NCBI RefSeq assembly: GCF_003074055.1
Contig: NZ_CP029043.1
Span: forward strand, 2,782,501 to 2,846,500
Reading direction: 5' to 3'
Origin: Streptomyces nigra
GTDB taxonomy: Bacteria > Actinomycetota > Actinomycetes > Streptomycetales > Streptomycetaceae
Length of the DNA stretch: 64,000 nt
How positions within the stretch are numbered: the first letter of the stretch is position 1; each line of letters opens with the position of its first letter. The notes beneath the pieces were generated by a model, which had not been told where the DNA came from, ran no database searches, and saw nothing but the letters and a program-made list of their open reading frames with translations. The translations under genes were made by a program, and so were the position numbers. This document shows, one piece after another, positions 7,788 to 18,483 of this stretch.

Positions 7788-9260
7788 CTATCCGGCGACG
7801 AACGTACGGGCCGCCTTGTCGTGCAGGCACTGGTGCCAGGGCCGGTCGAACAGGCACCACAACACCCCGACCACGCCGATGACGAGGACGCCGGGCACGC
7901 TGTAGACGAGCCAGCGGCGCACGGCCGCACCGTACTCCGGCGGCTCGTGGGCCTCGATGTCGCGGACCTCCAGGCCGAACAGCTTCTTGCCCAGTGTGCG
8001 GCCCCACTTGGCGGTGGGCAGGGCCTCGTAGAGCCCGCCCACCACCAGCAGCACGGCCAGGATGATGCCGAGGTACACCGACGTCGTGCCGTCCAGCAGC
8101 CAGACGGTGACCGTGCGGCCGGAGAGCTTGGCGGCCTCGATCTTGCCGTCGATGTGGTCGAGCGCCTTGGTGCCGAGCGGCACGGCGGCCACCGCCGTGA
8201 TGGCGGCCAGCACGATCGTGTCCACCAGCCGGGCGGCCAGCCGCTTGCCGAGGCCGGCGGGCCGGGCGGCGGCCTGCCGGAGGGCGGCGGCCGCGAACGG
8301 GTCCTCCCGCACGGGCTTCCAGGGGGCGACCGGCCTGCCGTCCGCGGGGGCTGCGGCCGGGGCCGGGGCGGCCGGACGGGCGTCGGCGCCCGGTTCGGCG
8401 AGCCGGTGGACCTGCTGCGCCCAGGAGGACTGACCGCCGCCGGGACCCGGCGCGATCGGCGCCCCGGACGCGGCGGGCGCCGACTGCGGTCCGCCCGACT
8501 GCTGGGGGATGCCCGCGGCGGCCTGCTGGGGGCCCGAGGGGGGCGCGGCGGCGGGCTGGGCGGCGGACGGGGCCGCGGCGGACGGCTGGGCCGGTGACGG
8601 GGCTCCCGTGGCCCGTTCCGCGGCGGACTGGCCGGCGCTGAAGCCGGGGCCCTGCGGGGCGTTCGCCGCCGGGGGCGCGTCCGTGCCCGGCGCGGACGGC
8701 GAACTCTGCCGGCCCGCGCTGGGGTTGACCGTGCGGATGGCCATGGTGCCGGGGTCGGGGGCGCCGGACCGCGCTCCCCCGCCGTCCGTCACGGGGCGCC
8801 GCATCATGAACGTGTCGGGCGCGGCACCTGCTCCGGGACCGGACTCCGCCTCGGGCTCGGCGGGCGCGGGGACGCGCGGGTCGGCGCCCTCCTGCTGGGC
8901 GCCCCAGGAGATCCGGCGGTCCTGCTCGCCGCCGAACCCGGTCTGCCGGGAGCGGTCGGCGCCCCAGGCGGAGGCGGGTTCGGGGCGGCTGCCGTGCTGG
9001 GCGTCGCCGGGTGCGGGCCGGGCGGCCGGCTCCTCGTCGAAGAAGTGCGGGCCGGTCTCCTCCACCGGGGCGGCGGGCGGGTCGGCCGGCCGTGCGCCCG
9101 GCGGCGGGGCGAGCGGCTCGCCGTCGGTCGGGGCGGGACGGCTGGTGCCCGGCACCCAGGAGGCGCCGTTCCAGTACCGGACATATCCAGGAATGGACGG
9201 GTCCGGGTAATACCCTTCGCGGGGCCGGTCGTCACCGGGGGCCGGGGTTGGGGCGCTCAT
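7788..9260 (-). CDS. DUF2510 and RDD domain membrane protein
   Basis: A 490-residue protein. A short N-terminal DUF2510-like motif (EGYYPDPSIPGYVRYWNGASWV, about 15-36) is followed by roughly 280 residues of Pro/Ala/Ser/Gln-rich linker. The C-terminal RDD domain (about 330-490) starts GLGKRLAARLVDTIVLAAIT and ends FDRPWHQCLHDKAARTFVAG. DUF2510 is typical of actinobacterial membrane proteins and probably faces the cytoplasm. The paralogous RDD gene follows 89 bases downstream. The start is ATG 9260. Confidence 0.87.
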   Translation of the reverse strand: MSAPTPAPGDDRPREGYYPDPSIPGYVRYWNGASWVPGTSRPAPTDGEPLAPPPGARPADPPAAPVEETGPHFFDEEPAARPAPGDAQHGSRPEPASAWGADRSRQTGFGGEQDRRISWGAQQEGADPRVPAPAEPEAESGPGAGAAPDTFMMRRPVTDGGGARSGAPDPGTMAIRTVNPSAGRQSSPSAPGTDAPPAANAPQGPGFSAGQSAAERATGAPSPAQPSAAAPSAAQPAAAPPSGPQQAAAGIPQQSGGPQSAPAASGAPIAPGPGGGQSSWAQQVHRLAEPGADARPAAPAPAAAPADGRPVAPWKPVREDPFAAAALRQAAARPAGLGKRLAARLVDTIVLAAITAVAAVPLGTKALDHIDGKIEAAKLSGRTVTVWLLDGTTSVYLGIILAVLLVVGGLYEALPTAKWGRTLGKKLFGLEVRDIEAHEPPEYGAAVRRWLVYSVPGVLVIGVVGVLWCLFDRPWHQCLHDKAARTFVAG

Positions 9261-9532
9261 GTCCGTCGTCCGGTATCTGCTCGTGGGTCACTTCGGGGCC
9301 TCCACATCTATCAGACGGACGCACCCGCCACGGCCGGTCCCACCGGACCCGCCCCTTTCCGGGCAACCTCGTGCACGTACGTCACCGGTACGAAAGCGGG
9401 TGGGAGACCGGGGTCGGGGGCCGGGCCGGAAAAAGTCCGCGCGAGTCGCGTAATGCCGTACGGGGTCGTCCCTCTCCACTCGTACGGGCCCGTCCGGGGA
9501 ACCCGTACGTGTCACGAGAGAGGACCCCTGTC

Positions 9533-9946
9533 ATGCGTCACACCGTCGTCGAGCGCGAACTGGAGCTGCGGCTCGTCCTGTCGCCCGAGCGCAGCGTCCC
9601 CGTCCCGGCCCGTCTCGGCTACCACAGCGACGACCCGTACGCCGTCCATGTCACGTTCCACATCACGTCCGAGCGGCCCGTGCACTGGACGTTCTCCCGC
9701 GATCTGCTGGTCGAGGGGGTGTTCCGGCCGTGCGGGCACGGGGATGTGCGGGTGTGGCCGACGAAGTCGGAGGGCCGCAGCGTGGTGCTGATGGCGCTGA
9801 GCTCACCGGACGGCGACGCGCTGCTGGAGGCGCCGGCCGCGCCGGTGTCGGCGTGGCTGGAGCGGACGCTGCGGGTGGTGCCGCCGGGGACGGAGGGCGA
9901 GCAGCTCGGCATCGACGACGCGCTCGACGAGCTGCTCGCCCGGTGA
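9533..9946 (+). CDS. ssgG: SsgA-like sporulation/cell-division protein (SsgG type)
   Basis: A 137-residue SALP, the actinomycete-specific family that guides septum placement and peptidoglycan turnover during sporulation. Family features are ELRLVLSPERSVPVPARLGY, DPYAVHVTFH, VHWTFSRDLLVEG and GHGDVRVWP. The ATG at 9533 follows AGAGAGGA by 9 bases. The assignment to SsgG rests on position: in S. coelicolor, ssgG lies in this neighbourhood near the secreted protease and hpd, as I recall it. By sequence alone I can only say SALP family. Confidence 0.8.
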   Translation: MRHTVVERELELRLVLSPERSVPVPARLGYHSDDPYAVHVTFHITSERPVHWTFSRDLLVEGVFRPCGHGDVRVWPTKSEGRSVVLMALSSPDGDALLEAPAAPVSAWLERTLRVVPPGTEGEQLGIDDALDELLAR

Positions 9947-9968
9947 CGGGCTCTGCGCGGAAGGCCGG

Positions 9969-11369
9969 TCAGAACAGCTTGCCGGGGTTGAGGAGGTCCA
10001 GCGGGTCGAAGACCCGCTTGATCCCGCGCTGCATCTCGATCCCGACGGGGCCGATCTCGCGCGCCATCCACTCCTTCTTCAGCACGCCCACGCCGTGTTC
10101 GCCCGTGATGGTGCCGCCGAGTTCCAGGCCGAGCGCCATGATCTCGTCGAACGACTCACGGGCGCGCCGGGACTCGTCGGGGTCGGCGGCGTCGAAGCAG
10201 ACGGTGGGGTGGGTGTTGCCGTCGCCCGCGTGTGCGACGACCCCGATGGTGAGCCGGTGCTTCCCGGCGATCCGCTCCACGCCCTCGATCAGGTCGCCGA
10301 GCCGGGAGCGCGGCACGCACACGTCGTCGATCATGGTGACGCCCCGCACGGCCTCCAGCGCGGTCAGGGACAACCGCCGTGCCTGGAGCAGGAGTTCGGA
10401 CTCGGCGGCGTCGTCCGCCGGGACCACCCGGGTGGCGCCGGCCGCCTCGCACAGCGCGCCGACGGCGGCGAGGTCGGGGGCGGGGTCGGGGGTGTCGAAG
10501 GCGGCCAGCAGCAGGGCCTCGGTGGTCTCCGGCAGCCCCATCTTCGCCATGGAGTTGACCGCGGCGACGGTCGTACGGTCCATCAGTTCGAGGAGGGACG
10601 GGACATGGCCGCCGGCCATGATCCGGCACACGGCGTCGCAGGCCGCGGCGGCGGAGGCGAACTCGGCGGCCAGGACGAGCTGCTGGGGCGGCTTCGGGCG
10701 CAGCGCGAGCACCGCCCGTACGACGATGCCGAGCGAGCCCTCGGAGCCGACGAAGAGCCGCGTCAGGTCGTAGCCGGCCACGCCCTTGGCGGTGCGGCGG
10801 CCGGTGCTCATCAGGCGTCCGTCGGCGAGGACGACGTCGAGGCCGAGGACGTACTCGGCCGTCACCCCGTACTTCACACAGCACAGCCCGCCGGAGGCGG
10901 TGCCGATGTTGCCGCCGATGGTGCACATCTCCCAGCTGGAGGGGTCCGGCGGGTAGTAGAGGCCGTGCTCGCCGACCGCGCGGGACAGCGTGGCGTTGAC
11001 GACGCCGGGTTCCACGACGGCGATCCGGTCGACGGGGTTGATCTCCAGGATGCGGTCCATCTTGGTCAGGGACAGCACGATGCAGCCGTCGGAGGCGTTG
11101 GCGCCGCCCGACAGGCCCGTGCGGGCGCCCTGCGGGACGACGGGGACGCGCAGCGCGGTGGCGGTGCGCATCACGTGCTGGACCTGTTCGACGGTGCGCG
11201 GGAGCACGACGACGGCGGGGGCGCCGGCCGGGCAGAAGCTGGCCATGTCGTGGGCGTAGGAGGCGGTGACGTCGGGGTCGGTGAGGACGGCGTCGGCGGG
11301 CAGACCGGCGAGCAGCCGCTCGGTGAGGTCACCCAGGGCCTGGTCGGGTGCGGCTTCGGTACGGCTCAT
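9969..11369 (-). CDS. GlcD-like FAD-dependent oxidoreductase
   Basis: A 466-residue flavoprotein of the glycolate oxidase/D-lactate dehydrogenase subunit class. The N-terminal PCMH-type FAD domain shows VVPQGARTGLSGGAN and IGGNIGTASGG. The C-terminal cap domain has the conserved GEHGVGVLKKEWM and a terminal DPLDLLNPGK. It probably oxidises a 2-hydroxy acid, feeding electrons to quinone or another acceptor; the substrate cannot be read from sequence. ATG 11369 gives the usual family length; upstream extension is non-homologous. It converges on ssgG and is divergent from the TPR gene. Confidence 0.9.
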   Translation of the reverse strand: MSRTEAAPDQALGDLTERLLAGLPADAVLTDPDVTASYAHDMASFCPAGAPAVVVLPRTVEQVQHVMRTATALRVPVVPQGARTGLSGGANASDGCIVLSLTKMDRILEINPVDRIAVVEPGVVNATLSRAVGEHGLYYPPDPSSWEMCTIGGNIGTASGGLCCVKYGVTAEYVLGLDVVLADGRLMSTGRRTAKGVAGYDLTRLFVGSEGSLGIVVRAVLALRPKPPQQLVLAAEFASAAAACDAVCRIMAGGHVPSLLELMDRTTVAAVNSMAKMGLPETTEALLLAAFDTPDPAPDLAAVGALCEAAGATRVVPADDAAESELLLQARRLSLTALEAVRGVTMIDDVCVPRSRLGDLIEGVERIAGKHRLTIGVVAHAGDGNTHPTVCFDAADPDESRRARESFDEIMALGLELGGTITGEHGVGVLKKEWMAREIGPVGIEMQRGIKRVFDPLDLLNPGKLF

Positions 11370-11469
11370 GATCACAGCGTGACACCCGGGGCCATCGGTG
11401 TGAACCCCGCGCGCGGCACCCGTGCCGGGGCGGCTGTGATCGTCGTGTCCACGCCCCGTTTCGCGCACA

Positions 11470-12918
11470 GTGAGCGCCATGGACAACGAGGCCGTGGACC
11501 AGGAACAGGACGCGACCGCCCGCCGCCGACTGCGGCGCCGGGTCCTCGTCGCGTCGGTGGCGGGGTGTGCCGTGCTCGGCGGCGTACTGGCACTGCTGCC
11601 GTCCGGGCCGGGCCGACCGGCCCGGCCGCCCGCGCCGGCTCCGGGAGCGCGGGCGCTGACCGCGGTGACCTCGGGGGTGCCGGCCTCGCTGCCCGATCTG
11701 GCGGCGCTGATCGAACGGCGTGAGCGGCGGGTGCGCGACCGTCCCCGGGACGCCGCGTCGTGGGCGGTGCTGGGGGCCGCGTACGTCGAGCAGGGGCGCC
11801 GGACCGCGCGGCCGGCGTACTACCCGAAGGCGGAGAAGGCGCTGCGCACCTCGCTGAAGGTCCGTGCCCGCAACGCCGGGGCGCTGGACGGGATGGCGGC
11901 CCTGGCGAACGCGCGACGGGACTTCGGGGCGGCGCTGACCTGGGCGGAGGCCGCCCTGAAGGCGGACCCGAAGCGCTGGACGGCGTATCCGCAGCTGATC
12001 GACGCGCACACCGGCCTCGGGCGGTACAAGGCGGCGGAGCGTGCCCTGGACCGGCTGCTGAAACTGCGGTCGGGCCCGGCGGTGCGGGCGACGGCGGCGG
12101 CCGTGTACCGGGACCGGGGGCGGGACGAGGACGCGGCGGCGGCCCTGTCCGACGCGGCGGCCGGAGCGCGGACCCCGGTGGAGCGGGCCGCCTATCTGGA
12201 ACGGGCCGGACAGCTGGCCTTCGAGCGCGGCGACACGGACGTGGCGCTGCGGCACTTCCGGGAGGCGGTGCGGCTCGACCCCGATCAGCGGGCGGCGCTG
12301 GCGGGGCAGGGCCGGGCGCTGGCCGCCCTGGGCCGCACGGCGGAGGCGGTGACCGCCTACCGGGCGGCCCTCGCGCGCCAACCCCGTCCGGAGTACGCGC
12401 TGGAGCTGGGCGAGCTGTACGAGTCGCAGGGGCTCGGGCACGCGGCGCGGGTGCAGTACGACCTGCTGCGGGAGCGGGCGGCGCGGGCCACGGCGGCCGG
12501 GGTGGACGAGGAACTGGTGCTGGGCCGTTTCGAGGCGGACCACGGGGACCCGGAGTCGGCGGTGGACCGACTGCGGGAGGAGTGGCGGCGGCAGCCGGGG
12601 ATCGCGGTCGCGGACGCGCTGGGCTGGGCGCTGCACCGGGCCGGGGACGGCGAGGAGGCCCTGAGGTTCGCCCGGCGGGCCACCGACCGGGCCAAGGGCG
12701 GCACCGTGCGCTCCGCGCTGTACAGCTACCACCTGGGCATGATCGAGCGGGAGCTGGGCCGGGAGGGCCCGGCGCGGCGGCACCTCCAGGAGGCGCTGCG
12801 GATCAGCCCGCGTTTCTCGCCGACGCTGGTGCCGCGCGCCCAGGAGGCGCTGCAGGAGCTCGGGGAGCCGTCGCTGGAGGACGTCCCGGACTTCGAGGAC
12901 TGGTCCGCCGGGGAGTGA
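11470..12918 (+). CDS. Membrane-anchored tetratricopeptide repeat protein
   Basis: A 482-residue protein. A basic N-terminus (ARRRLRRR) precedes one membrane segment, VLVASVAGCAVLGGVLALLPS (about 21-41), so it is probably anchored with its bulk outside. Residues about 80-460 are TPR units, for example WAVLGAAYVEQGR, ALTWAEAALKADPKRW, ALRHFREAVRLDPDQRAALAGQGRAL and SYHLGMIERELGR. It is a scaffold-type protein of unknown partner. GTG 11470 and ATG 11479 are alternative starts; neither has a clear Shine-Dalgarno. It converges on hpd with a 24-bp gap. Confidence 0.82.
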   Translation: MSAMDNEAVDQEQDATARRRLRRRVLVASVAGCAVLGGVLALLPSGPGRPARPPAPAPGARALTAVTSGVPASLPDLAALIERRERRVRDRPRDAASWAVLGAAYVEQGRRTARPAYYPKAEKALRTSLKVRARNAGALDGMAALANARRDFGAALTWAEAALKADPKRWTAYPQLIDAHTGLGRYKAAERALDRLLKLRSGPAVRATAAAVYRDRGRDEDAAAALSDAAAGARTPVERAAYLERAGQLAFERGDTDVALRHFREAVRLDPDQRAALAGQGRALAALGRTAEAVTAYRAALARQPRPEYALELGELYESQGLGHAARVQYDLLRERAARATAAGVDEELVLGRFEADHGDPESAVDRLREEWRRQPGIAVADALGWALHRAGDGEEALRFARRATDRAKGGTVRSALYSYHLGMIERELGREGPARRHLQEALRISPRFSPTLVPRAQEALQELGEPSLEDVPDFEDWSAGE

Positions 12919-12942
12919 GCCCCCCGGCGGACCGGGCCGTCG

Positions 12943-14693
<1,751 letters not shown>

Positions 14694-14721
14694 CCCGCGA
14701 TCCGGTGGGGGTGAGTCAGCC

Positions 14722-15369
14722 GTGAGCTTCTGGGAGTACCTGGGCAACCGCCACCAGCAGCTGCTCGCCGACGCCCTGCAGCACGCCAGCGCGGTCCTGC
14801 AGTGCATGGTGGTGGCGACCCTCATCGGGGTGCTGATCGGGGTGCTGACGTACCGCAGCGAGTGGGCCGGGAACCTGGCCACGCTGACCACCTCGGGCAT
14901 CCTGACGATCCCCTCGCTCGCCATGATCGGTCTGCTCATCCCGATCGTGGGGCTGGGCGTGGCGCCCACGGTGATCGCGCTGACGCTGTACGGGCTGCTG
15001 CCGATCGTGCGCAACTGCGTGGTCGGGCTGCGCGGGGTCGACCCCTCCCTGGTGGACGCGGCCCGCGGGATCGGGATGTCCCGGCTCGCGCAGCTGCTGC
15101 GGGTGGAGCTCCCGCTGGCCTGGCCGCCCATCCTGACCGGCATCCGGGTCGCCACCCAGATGCTGATGGGCATCGCGGCGATCGCGGCGTACGCCTCCGG
15201 CCCCGGCCTCGGCAACGTGATCTTCCGCGGGCTCGCCTCGCTGGGCAGCGCCAACGCGCTCAACCAGGTGCTCGCGGGCACCCTCGGCATCATCATCCTC
15301 GCGCTGCTGTTCGACGCCGCGTACGTCGTCCTCGGACGGCTGACCATCCCCAGGGGGATCCGTGTCTGA
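14722..15369 (+). CDS. Glycine betaine/choline-type ABC transporter permease
   Basis: A 215-residue inner-membrane permease of the OpuCB/ProW-like class. It has about six hydrophobic segments (VLQCMVVATLIGVLIGVLTY; SLAMIGLLIPIVGLGVAPTV; ILALLFDAAYVVLG). The EAA-loop region is DAARGIGMSRLAQLLRVELPLAWPPI, which docks onto the ATPase. GTG 14722 follows GGTGGGGGTG. Its stop overlaps the ATPase start by 8 bases, indicating translational coupling. Substrates of this family include glycine betaine, choline, carnitine and, for some members, ergothioneine; sequence alone does not decide. Confidence 0.9.
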   Translation: MSFWEYLGNRHQQLLADALQHASAVLQCMVVATLIGVLIGVLTYRSEWAGNLATLTTSGILTIPSLAMIGLLIPIVGLGVAPTVIALTLYGLLPIVRNCVVGLRGVDPSLVDAARGIGMSRLAQLLRVELPLAWPPILTGIRVATQMLMGIAAIAAYASGPGLGNVIFRGLASLGSANALNQVLAGTLGIIILALLFDAAYVVLGRLTIPRGIRV

Positions 15370-16600
15370 GAGCGAGCACCACGGCGCCTCCATCGAGCTG
15401 GAGAACCTGACCAAGCGCTACCCGGGCAGCCCGCAGCCGGCCGTGGACAACGTGAACATGGAGATCAAGGCGGGCGAGGTGGTGATCTTCGTCGGCCCCT
15501 CCGGGTGTGGCAAGTCGACCACGCTGAAGATGATCAACCGGCTGATCGAGCCGACCGGCGGCCGGATCCGCATCGACGGCGAGGACGTCACCGACATGGA
15601 CCCGGTGAAGCTGCGCCGGCGCCTCGGCTACGCCATCCAGTCCGCCGGGCTGTTCCCGCACATGACGGTCGCGCAGAACATCGGCCTCGTCCCGAAGATG
15701 ATCGGCTGGTCCAAGGCCCGGATCGCCTCCCGCGTCGAGGAGCTGCTCGACCTGGTCGGGCTGGACCCCGGCGAGTTCCAAGGCCGCTATCCGCGCCAGC
15801 TGTCCGGCGGGCAGCAGCAGCGGGTCGGCGTGGCCCGGGCGCTGGCCGCCGACCCGCCCGTGCTGCTGATGGACGAGCCGTTCGGCGCGGTCGACCCGAT
15901 CACCCGCGACCACCTCCAGGACGAGCTGATCCGGCTCCAGCACGAGCTGCACAAGACGATCGTCTTCGTCACCCACGACTTCGACGAGGCCATCAAGATC
16001 GGCGACCGGATCGCGGTGCTGCGCGAACGCTCCCACATCGCCCAGTTCGACACCCCGGAGGCGATCCTCACCAACCCGGCCGACGACTTCGTCTCCGGGT
16101 TCGTCGGCGCGGGCGCGGCGCTGAAACGGCTCAACCTGACCCGTGTACGGGACGTGGAGATCACCGAGTACCCGACGGTGACCATCGACGACCCGCTCCA
16201 GGAGATCTTCAACCGGCTGCGCTCCAGCGGCACCAACGAGATCCTGCTGCTCGACAAGCGGCGCCGCCCCTACAAGTGGCTGCGGCGCGGCGATCTGATG
16301 CGGGCGCGCGGCTCGCTGGCCCGGGCCGGGACGCTGGTCAGCGACACCGTGACCCGGGACGCCACCCTGCGGGACGCCCTGGAGGCGGTCCTCACCGACA
16401 ACACGGGACGGGTGGCGGTGACCGGGCGGCGCGGCGAGTACGAGGGCGTCGTCGACATGGAGACGCTGATGAACTCCGTGCACGAGCTGCTGGAGGCCGA
16501 CCGGTTGGAGGCGCTGGAGGCGCAGCACGAGCTGGAGGACTCGCGCAGCGGGGTCACCCACGCCGAGCAGGAGGGCGGCGCGGGAGGGCAGAAGGGATGA
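15362..16600 (+). CDS. Glycine betaine/choline-type ABC transporter ATP-binding protein with CBS domains
   Basis: A 412-residue cytoplasmic ATPase of the OpuCA/ProV type. Walker A is GPSGCGKST (45-53), the signature LSGGQQQRVGVARAL, and Walker B VLLMDEPFGAVDP, followed by FVTHDFDEA. The C-terminal region about 270-385 carries a CBS-domain pair (ITEYPTVTIDDPLQEIF; DTVTRDATLRDALEAVL), which in this family senses ionic strength or nucleotides. The GTG start overlaps the preceding permease, and the stop overlaps the next permease as ATGA. Confidence 0.95.
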   Translation: MSESEHHGASIELENLTKRYPGSPQPAVDNVNMEIKAGEVVIFVGPSGCGKSTTLKMINRLIEPTGGRIRIDGEDVTDMDPVKLRRRLGYAIQSAGLFPHMTVAQNIGLVPKMIGWSKARIASRVEELLDLVGLDPGEFQGRYPRQLSGGQQQRVGVARALAADPPVLLMDEPFGAVDPITRDHLQDELIRLQHELHKTIVFVTHDFDEAIKIGDRIAVLRERSHIAQFDTPEAILTNPADDFVSGFVGAGAALKRLNLTRVRDVEITEYPTVTIDDPLQEIFNRLRSSGTNEILLLDKRRRPYKWLRRGDLMRARGSLARAGTLVSDTVTRDATLRDALEAVLTDNTGRVAVTGRRGEYEGVVDMETLMNSVHELLEADRLEALEAQHELEDSRSGVTHAEQEGGAGGQKG

Positions 16601-17424
16601 GCACCCCGCAGGCCCCGGGCGCACCGGCCCGGGAGAGACCCGCCCCGCCCGAGGACGACGAGACGCCTCCCCCGCCGCCGAAGCGGCCGCCGCGCAAGCT
16701 GAGCTGGCAGAAGCTGACCTTCGTGCCAACGATGCTGGTGGTGCTGCTGCTCGCGACCTGGCTGTGGTTCCGGCAGGCCGACCTCGACCCGGTCTCCGAG
16801 AACGCCCTGTCGGACGGCCAGGTCTCCCAGGCGCTGTGGGAGCACATCGAACTCACGGTGATCTCCACGTTCTTCGTGCTGATCATCGCGATCCCGCTGG
16901 GCATCCTGCTCACCCGGCGGGCGTTCAGCAAGGCCGCCCCGGTGGCGCTGGCGTTCGCCAACATGGGTCAGGCGACCCCGGCGATCGGTCTGCTCGCCCT
17001 GCTGGTGATCTGGCTGGGCATCGGCCGCCGGGCCGCGCTGATCGGCATCATCATCTACGCCGTCCTGCCCGTGCTGTCGAACACGATCGCCGGTCTGAAG
17101 GCGAACGACCCGACGCTGCTGGAGGCGGCGCGCGGCATCGGGATGTCGTCGTCGGGCGTGCTGACCCGGGTGGAGCTGCCGCTGGCGGTGCCGCTGATCC
17201 TGGCGGGCGTGCGCACGGCCCTCGTCCTCAACGTCGGTACGGCGACCCTCGCGGTGTTCGGCGGGGGCGGTGGGCTGGGCGTGCTGATCACGGCCGGGAT
17301 CACCAACCAGCGGATGCCGGTGCTGGTGCTCGGCTCGATCCTCACCGTGTCGCTGGCGCTGCTGGTCGACTGGCTGGCGTCGCTGGCCGAGGTGCTGCTG
17401 CGGCCGAGGGGGCTGGACCTGTGA
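16597..17424 (+). CDS. Second permease of the glycine betaine/choline-type ABC transporter
   Basis: A 275-residue inner-membrane protein. A Pro-rich cytoplasmic N-terminus (about 45 residues) precedes a membrane anchor (TFVPTMLVVLLLATWLWF) and then a permease domain with EAA loop EAARGIGMSSSGVLTRVELPLAVPLI. It is distinct from the first permease, so the transporter is probably a heterodimer of two permeases, as in OpuCB/OpuCD. It begins at ATG 16597, overlapping the ATPase stop. It ends at 17424 within the first unit of an 18-bp tandem repeat and overlaps the first possible start of the binding-protein gene. Confidence 0.93.
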   Translation: MSTPQAPGAPARERPAPPEDDETPPPPPKRPPRKLSWQKLTFVPTMLVVLLLATWLWFRQADLDPVSENALSDGQVSQALWEHIELTVISTFFVLIIAIPLGILLTRRAFSKAAPVALAFANMGQATPAIGLLALLVIWLGIGRRAALIGIIIYAVLPVLSNTIAGLKANDPTLLEAARGIGMSSSGVLTRVELPLAVPLILAGVRTALVLNVGTATLAVFGGGGGLGVLITAGITNQRMPVLVLGSILTVSLALLVDWLASLAEVLLRPRGLDL

Positions 17425-17482
17425 GGCGGGCTGGACTTGTGACGCGGGCCGGACCTGTGAAGCAGGCTGGATCTGTGAGGCG
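17411..17482 (+). repeat. Four 18-bp tandem repeats carrying four in-frame GTG starts
   Basis: Units at 17411, 17429, 17447 and 17465 read GGCTGGACCTGTGAGGCG with 1-4 changes each. Because the period is 18 bases, each unit presents a GTG in the same frame (17421, 17439, 17457, 17475). The first GTGA overlaps the permease stop; the last precedes the signal peptide. Confidence 0.85.
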
Positions 17483-18434
17483 GCGGGCCGTGCTGCTGAC
17501 GGCGGCGCTGCTGGTGGCGGCGTCGGCCTGCGGGCTGACCAGCGGCTCCCCCATGGTCGACGACGTGGAGCCCGGCAGCATCGGGCGCGGCGAGCCGCTG
17601 GAGGGCGCCAAGCTGACGGTGACGTCGAAGTCGTTCACGGAGCAGCTGATCCTCGGCGCGATCATGGGCATCGCGTTCCAGGCCGCCGGTGCCGAGGTGA
17701 TCGACCGCACCGGCATCCAGGGCTCCATCGGCAGCCGGGAGGCGGTGGTCAAGGGGGAGGCGGACGCCGGGTACGAGTACACGGGCACGGCCTGGATCAC
17801 CTACCTCGGCCACAGCGAACCGATCACCGACCCGCACGAGCAGTGGGAGGCGGTGAAGAAGGAGGACGCCCGCAACGGCGTGACCTGGCTGCCGCCGTCC
17901 CGGCTCGACAACACCTACGCGCTGGCCATGAACCAGGCCAACCACCGCAGATACCGCACCGACACCCTCTCCGACGTGGCCGAGCTGTCGCGGACCGACC
18001 CGTCCGCGGTGACGCTGTGCGTGGAGGTCGAGTTCGCCAACCGGGCCGACGGACTGCGGGGCATGGAGAAGACGTACGGCATGGACGTGCCGTCCAGCAA
18101 CATCACGCAGATGGACACCGGGATCATCTACACCCAGACGGCGAAGGGCAGTTGCACCTACGGCGAGGTCTTCACGACCGACGGCCGGATCAAGTCCATG
18201 AACCTGGTCGTGATGGAGGACGACAAGCACTTCTTCCCCAACTACAACGCAGCGCCGATGATCCACACCGAGACGCTGCGGAAGTGGCCGGCCATCCCGG
18301 ACGTGCTGGACCCGATCACCGCGAAGCTGGACAACACGATGGCGCAGACCCTGAACGCGAAGGTCGACGTCGACGGGGAGGACCCGCACCAGGTCGCGCT
18401 GGACTGGATGAAGCAGGAGGGCTTCGTGAAGTAG
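17475..18434 (+). CDS. Substrate-binding lipoprotein of the glycine betaine/choline-type ABC transporter
   Basis: A 319-residue extracytoplasmic binding protein (OpuAC/QAT type). The signal MRRRAVLLTAALLVAASAC has a plausible lipobox cysteine at residue 19, so it is probably lipid-anchored. Family motifs are LTVTSKSFTEQLILGAIMG, GSIGSREAVVKGEADAGYEYTGTAW and a C-terminal VDVDGEDPHQVALDWMKQ. GTG 17475 is chosen because it gives a normal signal peptide. In-frame GTGs at 17457, 17439 and 17421 would add 6, 12 or 18 residues. It is the last gene of the four-gene operon. Confidence 0.9.
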   Translation: MRRRAVLLTAALLVAASACGLTSGSPMVDDVEPGSIGRGEPLEGAKLTVTSKSFTEQLILGAIMGIAFQAAGAEVIDRTGIQGSIGSREAVVKGEADAGYEYTGTAWITYLGHSEPITDPHEQWEAVKKEDARNGVTWLPPSRLDNTYALAMNQANHRRYRTDTLSDVAELSRTDPSAVTLCVEVEFANRADGLRGMEKTYGMDVPSSNITQMDTGIIYTQTAKGSCTYGEVFTTDGRIKSMNLVVMEDDKHFFPNYNAAPMIHTETLRKWPAIPDVLDPITAKLDNTMAQTLNAKVDVDGEDPHQVALDWMKQEGFVK

Positions 18435-18483
18435 GCCGTACGGCCGCGGGGCCTGGGGACGCGAGGCCTCAGCGGCACGGGCC

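Noticed and set aside
11370..11486. Longer start for the GlcD-like oxidoreductase
   Set aside because: The extra 39 residues are not homologous to the family and have no ribosome-binding site; ATG 11369 gives the usual length.
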